Shown here one piece after another: positions 7,744-14,654 of a stretch of DNA of 47,386 nt (positions within the stretch are counted from its first letter, which is position 1; each line of letters opens with the position of its first letter). The DNA lies in the NCBI GenBank assembly GCA_002428485.1, contig DIWM01000026.1, positions 49,129 to 96,514 of the forward strand. The letters are read 5' to 3'. The stretch comes from Deltaproteobacteria bacterium UBA6106 (lineage in GTDB: Bacteria > Desulfobacterota > Syntrophorhabdia > Syntrophorhabdales > Syntrophorhabdaceae). A program made the position numbers and the translations under genes. Below the pieces are notes generated by a model. It saw only the letters and a list, made by a program, of their open reading frames with translations. It was not told where the DNA came from and did not search any database.

Positions 7744-8988
7744 ATGCACAAAGTCCTTATTATCGACGACGAAAAGGATATACTTGACAGCTTGTCCTCC
7801 ATACTTGAAGATGAGGGTTTTCAGGTCTTAAAGGCAACCGACGGGAAGGAAGGCCTCTCGCTTTTCGAAAGGGAAAAACCGAAAATAGTCCTGCTCGATA
7901 TATGGATGCCCGAGATGGACGGGATACAGGTCTTGAAGCGGATCAAAAAAAAGAGGGGGGAAGCAATCGTTATCGTTATTTCCGGTCACGGGACAATTTC
8001 CACAGCCGTCGAGGCCGTTAAAATGGGCGCGTACGACTTTCTCGAAAAGCCGCTTTCAATCGAAAAGATTCTGGAGGTCATATTCAGGGGTCTGGGCGCC
8101 GAAGACCGGGGTAAGATAAAAACCGAAGATTTTCGGATAGAAAGCGCCAAAGGCGTCCATAAATTCCAACAAAAGACAATCGGGAAAAGCATCGTTGTCT
8201 ACGGTGTCGGCCTTCATTCCGGGGTAAAAACCGGCATGATACTCCTCCCTATGCCTGAAAATTCCGGTATCGTATTCGAGCACATACCCGATGGGGAACG
8301 TATTCCAGCGTATATCGATTACGTCTTTTCCATCGGTTATGCCTCATCGGTGAAAGGGAAAAATTGTATGGTAAGGACTATTGAGCATCTCCTTGCCACA
8401 TTTCACATGTACGGCATAACGAACCTTCTCGTTAAGGTCAGCGAAGAGATCCCGATCCTTGACGGCTCTGCCATCGAGATATGCAACAAGATCGATGAAG
8501 CAGGGATCATCGAACAGGAAAAGGGGATAGAGCCGCTCTACATTAAAGAAGCGGTCACGATAACCGGCTTAAGCAACGGAAAATCTCTCCGGATAGAGCC
8601 ATCGCAGTCTTTTGAGATAGATTACACCTTAGAGCACGGCAGGCCTATCGGCGTCCAGCGATATCACTTTCAGGGAGGCAAGGACACCTTCATTGCCCAG
8701 ATAGCACCTGCAAGGACCTTTGGGTTTCTCAGGGATTTTGAACAGCTTGCAAAGATGGGTCTTGGCACGGGCGGAAGGATAAATAACGTTATCATTTTAA
8801 ATGACGAAGGGGTCATCAATACGGAGCTCAGGTTCAAGGATGAGTTTGTGAGGCACAAAGTGCTTGACCTGATCGGCGACATATACCTTCTGAACCGTCC
8901 GGTGATCGGGAAAATCGTTGCGAAACAGACAGGCCACCTTGAAAACCTCACCCTTGTCAAAGAGATTAAGAAACGCTTCCTGAACTAA
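7744..8988 (+). CDS. lpxC: Response-regulator receiver domain fused to LpxC deacetylase
   Basis: The protein has 414 residues. Residues 1-120 form a CheY-like receiver domain with an intact site: acidic pair Asp8/Asp9, phospho-acceptor Asp52 (LLDIWMPEMDG), Ser80 (ISGHG) and Lys102 (LEKPL). Its sequence style resembles NtrX/NtrC-type receivers. From about residue 140 a complete LpxC follows (KTIGKSIVVYGVGLHSG), with zinc-site motifs EHLLATFHMYG and RHKVLDLIGD and the conserved ARTFGFLRDFE. LpxC is the committed, zinc-dependent deacetylase of lipid A synthesis in the cytoplasm. The fusion suggests that phosphorylation tunes lipid A output. No histidine kinase lies in the window. The frame is continuous across the junction, with a linker of about 20 residues. 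The gene is alone between divergent phoH and convergent mobB. Confidence 0.95.
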   Translation: MHKVLIIDDEKDILDSLSSILEDEGFQVLKATDGKEGLSLFEREKPKIVLLDIWMPEMDGIQVLKRIKKKRGEAIVIVISGHGTISTAVEAVKMGAYDFLEKPLSIEKILEVIFRGLGAEDRGKIKTEDFRIESAKGVHKFQQKTIGKSIVVYGVGLHSGVKTGMILLPMPENSGIVFEHIPDGERIPAYIDYVFSIGYASSVKGKNCMVRTIEHLLATFHMYGITNLLVKVSEEIPILDGSAIEICNKIDEAGIIEQEKGIEPLYIKEAVTITGLSNGKSLRIEPSQSFEIDYTLEHGRPIGVQRYHFQGGKDTFIAQIAPARTFGFLRDFEQLAKMGLGTGGRINNVIILNDEGVINTELRFKDEFVRHKVLDLIGDIYLLNRPVIGKIVAKQTGHLENLTLVKEIKKRFLN

Positions 8989-8991
8989 TCC

Positions 8992-9113
8992 CGTAAAAGG
9001 TGAAATGTGAAAAGTGAAAGGTTGAACCTTTCGCGCCTTGCTCCTTCATGAAGTTTCCGCCAGTATCAAGTATCGAGCATCCAGCATCTGGTTCGCTATG
9101 AACTATGAGCCGC
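8992..9113. repeat. Composite intergenic repeat: module B, TATCGAG words and module C
   Basis: Bases 8994-9032 are module B (AAAAGGTGAAATGTGAAAAG, then the perfect palindrome AAAGGTTGAACCTTT). Bases about 9060-9090 hold TATCAAGTATCGAGCATCCA words. Bases 9091-9113 are module C (GCTATGAACTATGAGCCGCC). It separates the convergent lpxC and mobB genes. The mobB stop codon (TAG at 9105-9103) lies inside the module C words. Confidence 0.7.
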
Positions 9114-9621
9114 CTTTCTGCCTCACAAAGTTTAGTATGAACTCTGCCACGCCCTCGATATCGTCCCGTAAAAATTGCTGCACAGGCGCATCTACGCGCT
9201 TATCTGTAACAAGTGCTATGAGCGACCGGTCATTCAGGCACACAGGAATGGTATTCTCTTTCCAATTAAAAACTTCGATCTTCGGAAACTTCTCTCTTTT
9301 GTAACCCTCGGTGATGACCAGGTCGACGCCGCGAACATATCTATCAATGATCTCGTGAACCTTCAACTCTTCGTCTACATCAATAACAAGGGCGATCTTT
9401 GCCGGCGACGTGAGAAGCACTGCTTTTGCACCTGCGGCTTTATGCCTGTATGTGTCTTTGCCTTCCCGGTCAATCTCAAAATCACCGTGGTGATGCTTGA
9501 TCGTGGCAATTCTCAAGCCTCTGCTTTTCAGCAACGGTATCAGTTTTTCTATCAGGGTTGTCTTCCCGGTTTTTGATCTTCCTACTATGGAGAGGACGGC
9601 AGTGCTATTTTGTGCCATCAT
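9103..9621 (-). CDS. mobB: Molybdopterin-guanine dinucleotide biosynthesis adaptor protein
   Basis: The 172-residue protein has a P-loop (VGRSKTGKTTLIEKL) and the MobB signatures TIKHHHGDFEID, DTYRHKAAGA and LVITEGYKREKFPKIEVF. MobB is a GTP-binding partner of MobA in making the MGD form of molybdenum cofactor, needed for enzymes such as formate dehydrogenases. It starts 17 bases inside the end of the upstream NUDIX gene; ATG 9621 or 9618 are equivalent candidates. The final residues (GGS) and the stop codon are encoded by a module C repeat word, suggesting that the original 3' end was replaced. Confidence 0.93.
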   Translation of the reverse strand: MMAQNSTAVLSIVGRSKTGKTTLIEKLIPLLKSRGLRIATIKHHHGDFEIDREGKDTYRHKAAGAKAVLLTSPAKIALVIDVDEELKVHEIIDRYVRGVDLVITEGYKREKFPKIEVFNWKENTIPVCLNDRSLIALVTDKRVDAPVQQFLRDDIEGVAEFILNFVRQKGGS

Positions 9622-10162
9622 GAAAATAATGATTCTTTATAAAATAAAAATGAAAGGCAATGATAACCAGCGCATGTGTTATCTTTCTTTCTTCTATAAG
9701 TGAAGGGATATCGTTCAGGGGAACGAGTGCAACCTCGATATCTTCATCGGGGTCAAAATTTGTCTCGGCAACCTTTCTTGCGTTCCTGACGAGATAAGTA
9801 TGACAGAGGTTGTTGAATATGGCCGGGTTAGGGTTTACGGCGCCGAGGTATTGAACCTCATCTCCTGCGTAGCCCGTCTCTTCCTTAAGCTCACGAAGCG
9901 CCGCCTCTTTATGCCCTTCATCATCAACAAGCCCGCCCGGTATCTCGAGGGTAACATCCTGCGAACCGTGCCGGTATTGTTTTATCATTACAACCTTCTC
10001 ATCTTCTGTCAGGGGGATAATATTGACCCAGTCATTTGTTTCGATGGTATAAAACTCTCCGACTTCGCGAGTTCTTGGAGAAAGCGCATGGTTTACGGCA
10101 ATCCTGAACACCCTGTAATCTCTGTCAATCTTTGAATCTAAAAGTTTCCACTCTCTTATCAT
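9605..10162 (-). CDS. NUDIX hydrolase, ADP-ribose pyrophosphatase-like
   Basis: The 185-residue protein contains a complete Nudix box (GGLVDDEGHKEAALRELKEE followed by TGY), matching Gx5Ex7REUxEExGU. The downstream NPNPAIFNN segment and overall layout resemble the ADP-ribose/nucleoside-diphosphate-sugar pyrophosphatases (NudF group). It would hydrolyse ADP-ribose or related nucleoside diphosphates in the cytoplasm. It overlaps mobB by 17 bases and is probably co-transcribed with it; its promoter should lie in the 313-base gap upstream. Confidence 0.9.
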   Translation of the reverse strand: MIREWKLLDSKIDRDYRVFRIAVNHALSPRTREVGEFYTIETNDWVNIIPLTEDEKVVMIKQYRHGSQDVTLEIPGGLVDDEGHKEAALRELKEETGYAGDEVQYLGAVNPNPAIFNNLCHTYLVRNARKVAETNFDPDEDIEVALVPLNDIPSLIEERKITHALVIIAFHFYFIKNHYFHDGTK

Positions 10163-10475
10163 GACAATTCCACATACAGATTACCACGCAGCATTCTCGC
10201 AATGCAATAGCAACCGTCACTGTCAACAAACATCGAAGCGCCGGCACATAAGACCGATTTAAATCAAAGGAAGGCCTGACTATAAAAAGTGACGGGAGAC
10301 CTGTTTAACGAACAGACAGGTTTCGCTTGTGTAAAACCATAAATGGAACCGGGATGACGACATTAAATAATTGAAACGAAAAGAGGGTTAATTTTGAAAA
10401 TACTACCTCGCGATTCTTGCACCTCTTCCCTGTAACGCCCAGATCGACAAAAACTCTTCGTGCTCTATGAAAAAA
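10163..10475. other. Intergenic gap without a recognisable gene
   Basis: No convincing coding frame or RNA gene was found. A minus-strand TTGACA at 10226-10221 could be the -35 of the NUDIX-mobB operon, but no good -10 follows. A small inverted repeat (ACCTGT 10299-10304 with ACAGGT 10316-10321) has no T-run on either side. Confidence 0.5.
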
Positions 10476-10706
10476 TTATGCCTGCTTCTTTACCTTCATC
10501 TCTTTGCCGCAGCAGATTAAATCGCACACCCCGGTACAGCCGCACACCGTGTCAACCGATACAACCATCCCACAGACACTGCATGCGTATTTAGTGCCCT
10601 TTTTCACGGATGATCTTGCTGCCGGCTTTTTTGCTGCCGGCTTTGCTTTTACAGCAGATTTCTTTACTGCCGGCTTTGCCTTGGCAGCTGGTTTCCTGGT
10701 TGCCAT
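10476..10706 (-). CDS. Lys/Ala-rich tail fused to a desulforedoxin-like Cys domain
   Basis: The 76-residue protein has two parts. Residues 1-38 are a basic Lys/Ala/Pro tail of the histone-H1 type (KPAAKAKPAVKK, AKPAAKKPAA). Residues 39-76 are YACSVCGMVVSV ... DLICCGKEMKVKK, which matches the pattern of the desulforedoxin/desulfoferrodoxin N-terminal metal site (CxxC ... CC), here with two extra cysteines (CGCTGVC) between. It probably binds DNA with the tail and iron or zinc with the Cys domain. The start is set by AGGAGG six bases upstream. It follows a second Lys/Ala-rich gene by 30 bases. Function unknown. Confidence 0.85.
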   Translation of the reverse strand: MATRKPAAKAKPAVKKSAVKAKPAAKKPAARSSVKKGTKYACSVCGMVVSVDTVCGCTGVCDLICCGKEMKVKKQA

Positions 10707-10736
10707 TTACTTCCTCCTTACGGTTTTACTTCACTG

Positions 10737-10916
10737 CTATTTCTTTGCTGCCGGTTTTTTTGCTGCTGCCTTCTTTGCTGCTGCTTTCTTTGCTACCGGT
10801 TTTTTTGCTGCTGCCTTCTTTGGTGCTGCTTTCTTTGCTACCGGTTTTTTTGCTGCTGCCTTCTTTGGTGCTGCTTTCTTTGCTGCCTTCTTTGGTGCTG
10901 CTTTCTTTGTCGCCAT
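10737..10916 (-). CDS. Small histone-H1-like Lys/Ala-rich protein
   Basis: The 59-residue protein is made almost wholly of KKAA, KKAAP and KKPVA repeats (24 lysines), like bacterial histone-H1/HC1-type nucleoid proteins. ATG 10916 is chosen because AGGAGG (10928-10923) is six bases upstream and the frame gives a uniform basic repeat. The ATG four bases upstream (10920) opens a different frame that reads the same repeats as a Ser/Glu/Lys mixture and is rejected. The DNA repeats (GCTGCTTTCTTTGCTACCGG-type units) make length variation between strains likely. A strong promoter sits upstream, and the desulforedoxin-tailed gene follows on the same strand. Confidence 0.85.
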   Translation of the reverse strand: MATKKAAPKKAAKKAAPKKAAAKKPVAKKAAPKKAAAKKPVAKKAAAKKAAAKKPAAKK

Positions 10917-10954
10917 TCATTACCTCCTAAAATATTTTTTGTGTTTCTTTTTTT

Positions 10955-10982
10955 ATTGTATATTAATTAAATATTCTGTCAA
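10955..10982 (-). promoter_or_regulatory. Strong sigma70 promoter for the two histone-like genes
   Basis: On the minus strand TTGACA (10982-10977), a 16-base AT-only-like spacer and TACAAT (10960-10955). The predicted start near 10948 leaves a leader of about 30 bases containing AGGAGG before the ATG at 10916. Confidence 0.75.
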
Positions 10983-10993
10983 GTAAGAATTTA

Positions 10994-11779
10994 CTAAATT
11001 TGCTTTCTATCGATATTTTTTTTTCGTTTCAAATTCCGAGAAAATTTTATTATGGGGTGTACAATAAAAATAAACGCCCGGATAATATGGTTCCTGGCCA
11101 AATAGAGCCCGAATGTCAAAATGATGCTTGCAACAAGCAACAGAAAAAACGCCTGATACTTTCCATCCTTCACAGCGCTTCCCTGCAGCGTAAGCATAAG
11201 CGTACCCGGTAATCTTCCGAAAATGTTCATCAGTATAAAGTCGATGATCCGCATACGGGTTAACCCGAGCAGGTAGCAGAGAGAATCCTTGGGGAAGCCG
11301 GGGATGAGAAAAAAAATGAATGTTATGTAGAGACCTTTGTGGGTAACAAAAAAATTAAATTTATCAATATAATGTTTTTTAACGATCTTCTCTACGAACC
11401 TTATACCGAACAAACGCGCAATCCCGAATGCCAGAATGGAACCAACGGTGAGACCAAGCGTCGAGAGGATTACGCCGGATACGTTACCGAATAAAAAACC
11501 ACCGACAAAACCGGTTACCTCGCCCGGCACCGGGGCGAACACAACCTGTAAAGACTGAACCAGGACAAAAACAAAAGCTGCGTAAGGGCCGAAGGAGGCG
11601 ATAAAAATCCTCAGCTTTTTAAAATCGAAAAAGAACCTGTAGTATGCAAAGACATCCCTCCACGCACCCTCGTGGTATACGTAAAACATGAGGATGATTA
11701 GCGCCAGGATCGAGGCCCATAGGATTAAGCGCAAGATCAATGAAAGCTTGCTGGAGTTGACGATCGATTTTTTATTCAA
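10994..11779 (-). CDS. TVP38/TMEM64 (DedA-like, VTT domain) membrane protein
   Basis: The 261-residue protein has about six membrane segments and the VTT-domain core FAPVPGEVTGFVGGFLFG, with IPGFPKDSLCYLLGLTRM later, typical of TVP38/TMEM64 and DedA relatives. These inner-membrane proteins are linked to lipid carrier or phospholipid flipping, which fits the nearby uppS. The apparent start is TTG at 11779, overlapping the stop of the upstream ATPase gene (TTGA). The C-terminus is a basic tail (KRKKNIDRKQ). It ends just before the 77-base gap holding the histone gene promoter. Confidence 0.85.
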   Translation of the reverse strand: MNKKSIVNSSKLSLILRLILWASILALIILMFYVYHEGAWRDVFAYYRFFFDFKKLRIFIASFGPYAAFVFVLVQSLQVVFAPVPGEVTGFVGGFLFGNVSGVILSTLGLTVGSILAFGIARLFGIRFVEKIVKKHYIDKFNFFVTHKGLYITFIFFLIPGFPKDSLCYLLGLTRMRIIDFILMNIFGRLPGTLMLTLQGSAVKDGKYQAFFLLLVASIILTFGLYLARNHIIRAFIFIVHPIIKFSRNLKRKKNIDRKQI

Positions 11780-13776
11780 GTTTGAATCGCGACGGTCCTG
11801 AGAACTTCATCGACTGTCGTTAAACCGTCTTCAAGAAGTATCAGGCAGTAGTCTTTGAGGGTCTTCATGCCGGCTGTAATAGCTGCCTGACGTATGGCGC
11901 TCGTCTCGGCGCCCTCCGCGATCAGGTGGCGTACCTCTTCGCCCACCATGAGCACCTCATAAACGCCGACCCTGCCCTTGTAACCCGTATTGCCGCAGAC
12001 GTCGCATCCTTTTCCTTTGTATAACGATATGCCTTCAGGGAGTCCAAGGTATTTTGCAATGATAGGATCCGGCTCATACTTCTCTTTACACTTCGTGCAT
12101 ATCCTTCTTACGAGCCTCTGAGCGACAATACCGATAATAGAGGTTGATGTGAGAAACGGCTCTATGCCCATTTCCGACAAACGCATGAAGGTTGCGGGCG
12201 CGTCGTTCGCGTGGAGCGTTGTAAAAACGAGGTGACCCGTAAGGGCAGCCTCCACAGCTATTTTGGCAGTCTCTTTATCCCTTGTCTCTCCAACGAGGAT
12301 CACGTCCGGGTCCTGTCTCAGGAATGCTCTCAATACCCGGGCGAAATCAAGTCCGATATCCGCATTGACCTGTACCTGGTTGATCCCGGCGAGGTCATAC
12401 TCGATCGGGTCCTCGACGGTCGATATATTTACATCAACGGTGTTAATCTCTGCGAGTGAGCTATAGAGCGTCGTGCTTTTTCCGGAGCCTGTGGGACCTG
12501 TCACATAAATGATCCCATAGGGTTTTTTGATCATCTCCCTCACAAGGTCAAGTGTGCCGGGATGGCTGATCAACTTATCAAGGCCCATAGTGGTATTGCT
12601 CTTGTCGAGAATACGGGTACAAATCTTCTCTCCAAACTTTGTCGGCACCGAGGAGACCCGGAAGTCGACTGATTTGTTCCCCAATTTTATTGTTATCCTG
12701 CCGTCCTGCGGCAATCTTCTCTCGGTAATATCGAGCTTGGAAATAATTTTAACCCTGCTGATGAGAGGGAGTTGGACCTTCTTGGGCAGCATCATCTCCT
12801 CCCTGAGGACACCGTCGATCCGGTAACGCACGCGCAATGCCTTTTCCATCGGCTCGATATGGATATCGCTTGCGCCCTTTTTTAAGGCAGCGGCGATGAT
12901 GTTGTTCGTAAGGCGTATGATTGGCGCCCCCTCTGCCTCCCTCGCAAGGTCTGTGATTCCTGCCTCGTCCTCGTCGGTGTCTTCGAACTCAGCGTCCTTC
13001 ATGATATCGGCCTGGACGTGATCCATGGAATCGAGGAGCTGGTCAAGGTTTATCTCGGGCTCTTCTTGCTTTTCTTTCTTGGTAAGCTCAACATACTCCG
13101 TCTCCATGAACTTCTTGAAATCATCTGCCGATACGATCACGGGGTCAATGGCCCTTCCCTTGATGAACTTTCTTGCCTCGTCGAGCGCCATAAGGTCATT
13201 AGGGTTTACCATTGCGAGTGTCAGCGTATTGCTGGAATAGCATGTGGGCAGCATTTTGTATTTCATAATAAGCTGCTGAGGAATGATCGTTATCACATCT
13301 TTATCCAGTTTCAGCGTCTTCAGGGAGACAACGCCAAGACCATCCCTGGTATTCATCTCTTCAATTCTTGCAGCGACAATCTTGTTGAGAGACATGGAGA
13401 TTGTAGGGTGCTCAGTCAGGAGGGATTCAAAATCCTTTTTTTCCAGAACAAATACCTCTGTTGCCTGGATAGCCATGACCGTGGCGGTCCGTGGTTTGCC
13501 GGTCAGCAACGCCATCTCTCCGAAACAGGCACCGCTGTCGAGGGTCGCTATTGTGAGGTCAACGCCGAGAGAAGGCTCCTGCTTCCTGATCTCCACCTTC
13601 CCTGATTTTATAACGAACATTGAATCGCCCGAAGCGCCCTCACGTACGATGGCAGTGTTCGGAGGATATATCCTCTCTTTCAGTCTTTTTGAGAGCTCCT
13701 CAAGCTCCTGGTCTCCGAGGGCCTTAAATATCTCTGTATTCTTTAACGATGTTACTTTATCTATAGGGGGGCTCAT
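11776..13776 (-). CDS. cNMP-binding domain fused to a GspE/PilB-type secretion ATPase
   Basis: The 666-residue protein begins with a cyclic-nucleotide-binding domain (residues about 10-140) whose phosphate cassette FGEMALLTGKPRTATV looks functional. An MshEN/GspE N-terminal domain follows (about 150-240), then an acidic linker and the hexameric T2SS/T4P ATPase: Walker A GPTGSGKSTT, Asp box VEDPIEYD, Walker B PDVILVGETRDKETA, His box TTLHAND, and the Cys4 zinc site CTKCKEKYE/CDVCGNTGY. Such ATPases power pilus assembly or type II secretion. No pilin, PilC or secretin gene is nearby; instead it lies between uppS and a TVP38 gene with 4-base overlaps on both sides. Binding of cAMP or cGMP is inferred. 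Confidence 0.93.
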   Translation of the reverse strand: MSPPIDKVTSLKNTEIFKALGDQELEELSKRLKERIYPPNTAIVREGASGDSMFVIKSGKVEIRKQEPSLGVDLTIATLDSGACFGEMALLTGKPRTATVMAIQATEVFVLEKKDFESLLTEHPTISMSLNKIVAARIEEMNTRDGLGVVSLKTLKLDKDVITIIPQQLIMKYKMLPTCYSSNTLTLAMVNPNDLMALDEARKFIKGRAIDPVIVSADDFKKFMETEYVELTKKEKQEEPEINLDQLLDSMDHVQADIMKDAEFEDTDEDEAGITDLAREAEGAPIIRLTNNIIAAALKKGASDIHIEPMEKALRVRYRIDGVLREEMMLPKKVQLPLISRVKIISKLDITERRLPQDGRITIKLGNKSVDFRVSSVPTKFGEKICTRILDKSNTTMGLDKLISHPGTLDLVREMIKKPYGIIYVTGPTGSGKSTTLYSSLAEINTVDVNISTVEDPIEYDLAGINQVQVNADIGLDFARVLRAFLRQDPDVILVGETRDKETAKIAVEAALTGHLVFTTLHANDAPATFMRLSEMGIEPFLTSTSIIGIVAQRLVRRICTKCKEKYEPDPIIAKYLGLPEGISLYKGKGCDVCGNTGYKGRVGVYEVLMVGEEVRHLIAEGAETSAIRQAAITAGMKTLKDYCLILLEDGLTTVDEVLRTVAIQT

Positions 13777-14546
13777 TTTCCAAACCTTCTGTTTCTATCC
13801 TGGTAGCTCCTGATAGCCCTTAAAAAGTCTATCTTTCTGAAGGCCGGCCACAGGGCATCGCAGAAGTAAAATTCACTATACGCGCTCTGCCATAATAAAA
13901 AACCGCTCAACCGCACCTCGCCGCTTGTCCTTATTATAAGGTCAGGATCGGGGATTCCGCAAGTATAGAGATGGGCCGCAATGTCATCACTGGTAATATT
14001 ATTAGCCACTTCTTCAATATTTTCAAAGTTTTTACACCTGATCGCCTCTTTGACGGCCTCGACGATTTCCTCTCTGCCGCCATAGCCGACTGCAATGTTC
14101 AGTATGTGGTTATTGTTGCTCATCGTTAGCTCTTCGGCCTTTTTTATTACATCCCTTAAACGGTCCGGCAACATCTCTATCTTTCCCAGTGCGTGTATCC
14201 TGAATCCATTTTTTTTAACGATCTGGTTTTTTGAAAGCTCATCGATCTTTTCTTCGATAACTCTGAGAAGCGCCTCCACCTCTCCCCTTTCCCGCTGAAT
14301 ATTCTCCGTTGATAAGACCCATATAGTAACGATCTTGATATCAAGTTCCGCGCACCACTTCAAGACATCGTCAAGCTTCTTCGCCCCCTCTATATGGCCC
14401 ATGGTAATATCGTTAAACCCCATCTCTTTCGCATACCGCCTGTTCCCATCAAGTATGAGACCCACATGAAGAGGCAGCCTTCCCTTTTTGACCTCCTTTT
14501 CAAGGAGCTTTTCATAGGAGTAGTAAAGTACCCTTTTAACCAACAT
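13773..14546 (-). CDS. uppS: Isoprenyl transferase (UppS family)
   Basis: The 257-residue protein has the cis-prenyltransferase motifs LILDGNRRYAKEMG (catalytic Asp), WVLSTENIQR and the C-terminal RTSGEVRLSGFLLWQSAYSE. It elongates farnesyl diphosphate with isopentenyl diphosphate to a polyprenyl carrier lipid used for cell-wall and polysaccharide synthesis. It ends in an ATGA overlap with the cNMP-GspE gene. The start ATG 14546 has no ribosome site; the predicted promoter would start transcription on this ATG. Some motif variants (for example SGFLLWQSAYSEFYF) recall short-chain or archaeal-type family members, so product chain length is uncertain. Confidence 0.93.
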   Translation of the reverse strand: MLVKRVLYYSYEKLLEKEVKKGRLPLHVGLILDGNRRYAKEMGFNDITMGHIEGAKKLDDVLKWCAELDIKIVTIWVLSTENIQRERGEVEALLRVIEEKIDELSKNQIVKKNGFRIHALGKIEMLPDRLRDVIKKAEELTMSNNNHILNIAVGYGGREEIVEAVKEAIRCKNFENIEEVANNITSDDIAAHLYTCGIPDPDLIIRTSGEVRLSGFLLWQSAYSEFYFCDALWPAFRKIDFLRAIRSYQDRNRRFGK

Positions 14547-14551
14547 ATAAG

Positions 14552-14580
14552 ATTATAATGTATATTGAGAAAAATATTAA
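14552..14580 (-). promoter_or_regulatory. Predicted promoter of uppS
   Basis: Minus strand TTAATA (14580-14575), 17-base spacer, perfect TATAAT (14557-14552). The predicted start at about 14545 coincides with the uppS ATG (14546), suggesting a leaderless transcript. Confidence 0.5.
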
Positions 14581-14654
14581 CACTTTTTTCAAGCGGTCAT
14601 GAAATATCGAAGGGATAAGGGGGAAGCTGCAGCCTCCGGGGGTCATTTGATCGT

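Noticed and set aside
10163..10475. A small RNA or riboswitch in the 313-base gap
   Set aside because: Only a weak inverted repeat without a T-run and no recognisable riboswitch core was found.
10726..10920. Ser/Glu/Lys-rich 64-residue frame on the minus strand
   Set aside because: It is an out-of-frame reading of the Lys/Ala histone-like gene; its ATG lies only two bases after AGGAGG, whereas ATG 10916 has ideal spacing.
10504..10986. Plus-strand Ala/Phe-rich 160-residue frame with membrane-like repeats
   Set aside because: It is the antisense of the two Lys/Ala-rich genes, with no ribosome site and no family similarity.
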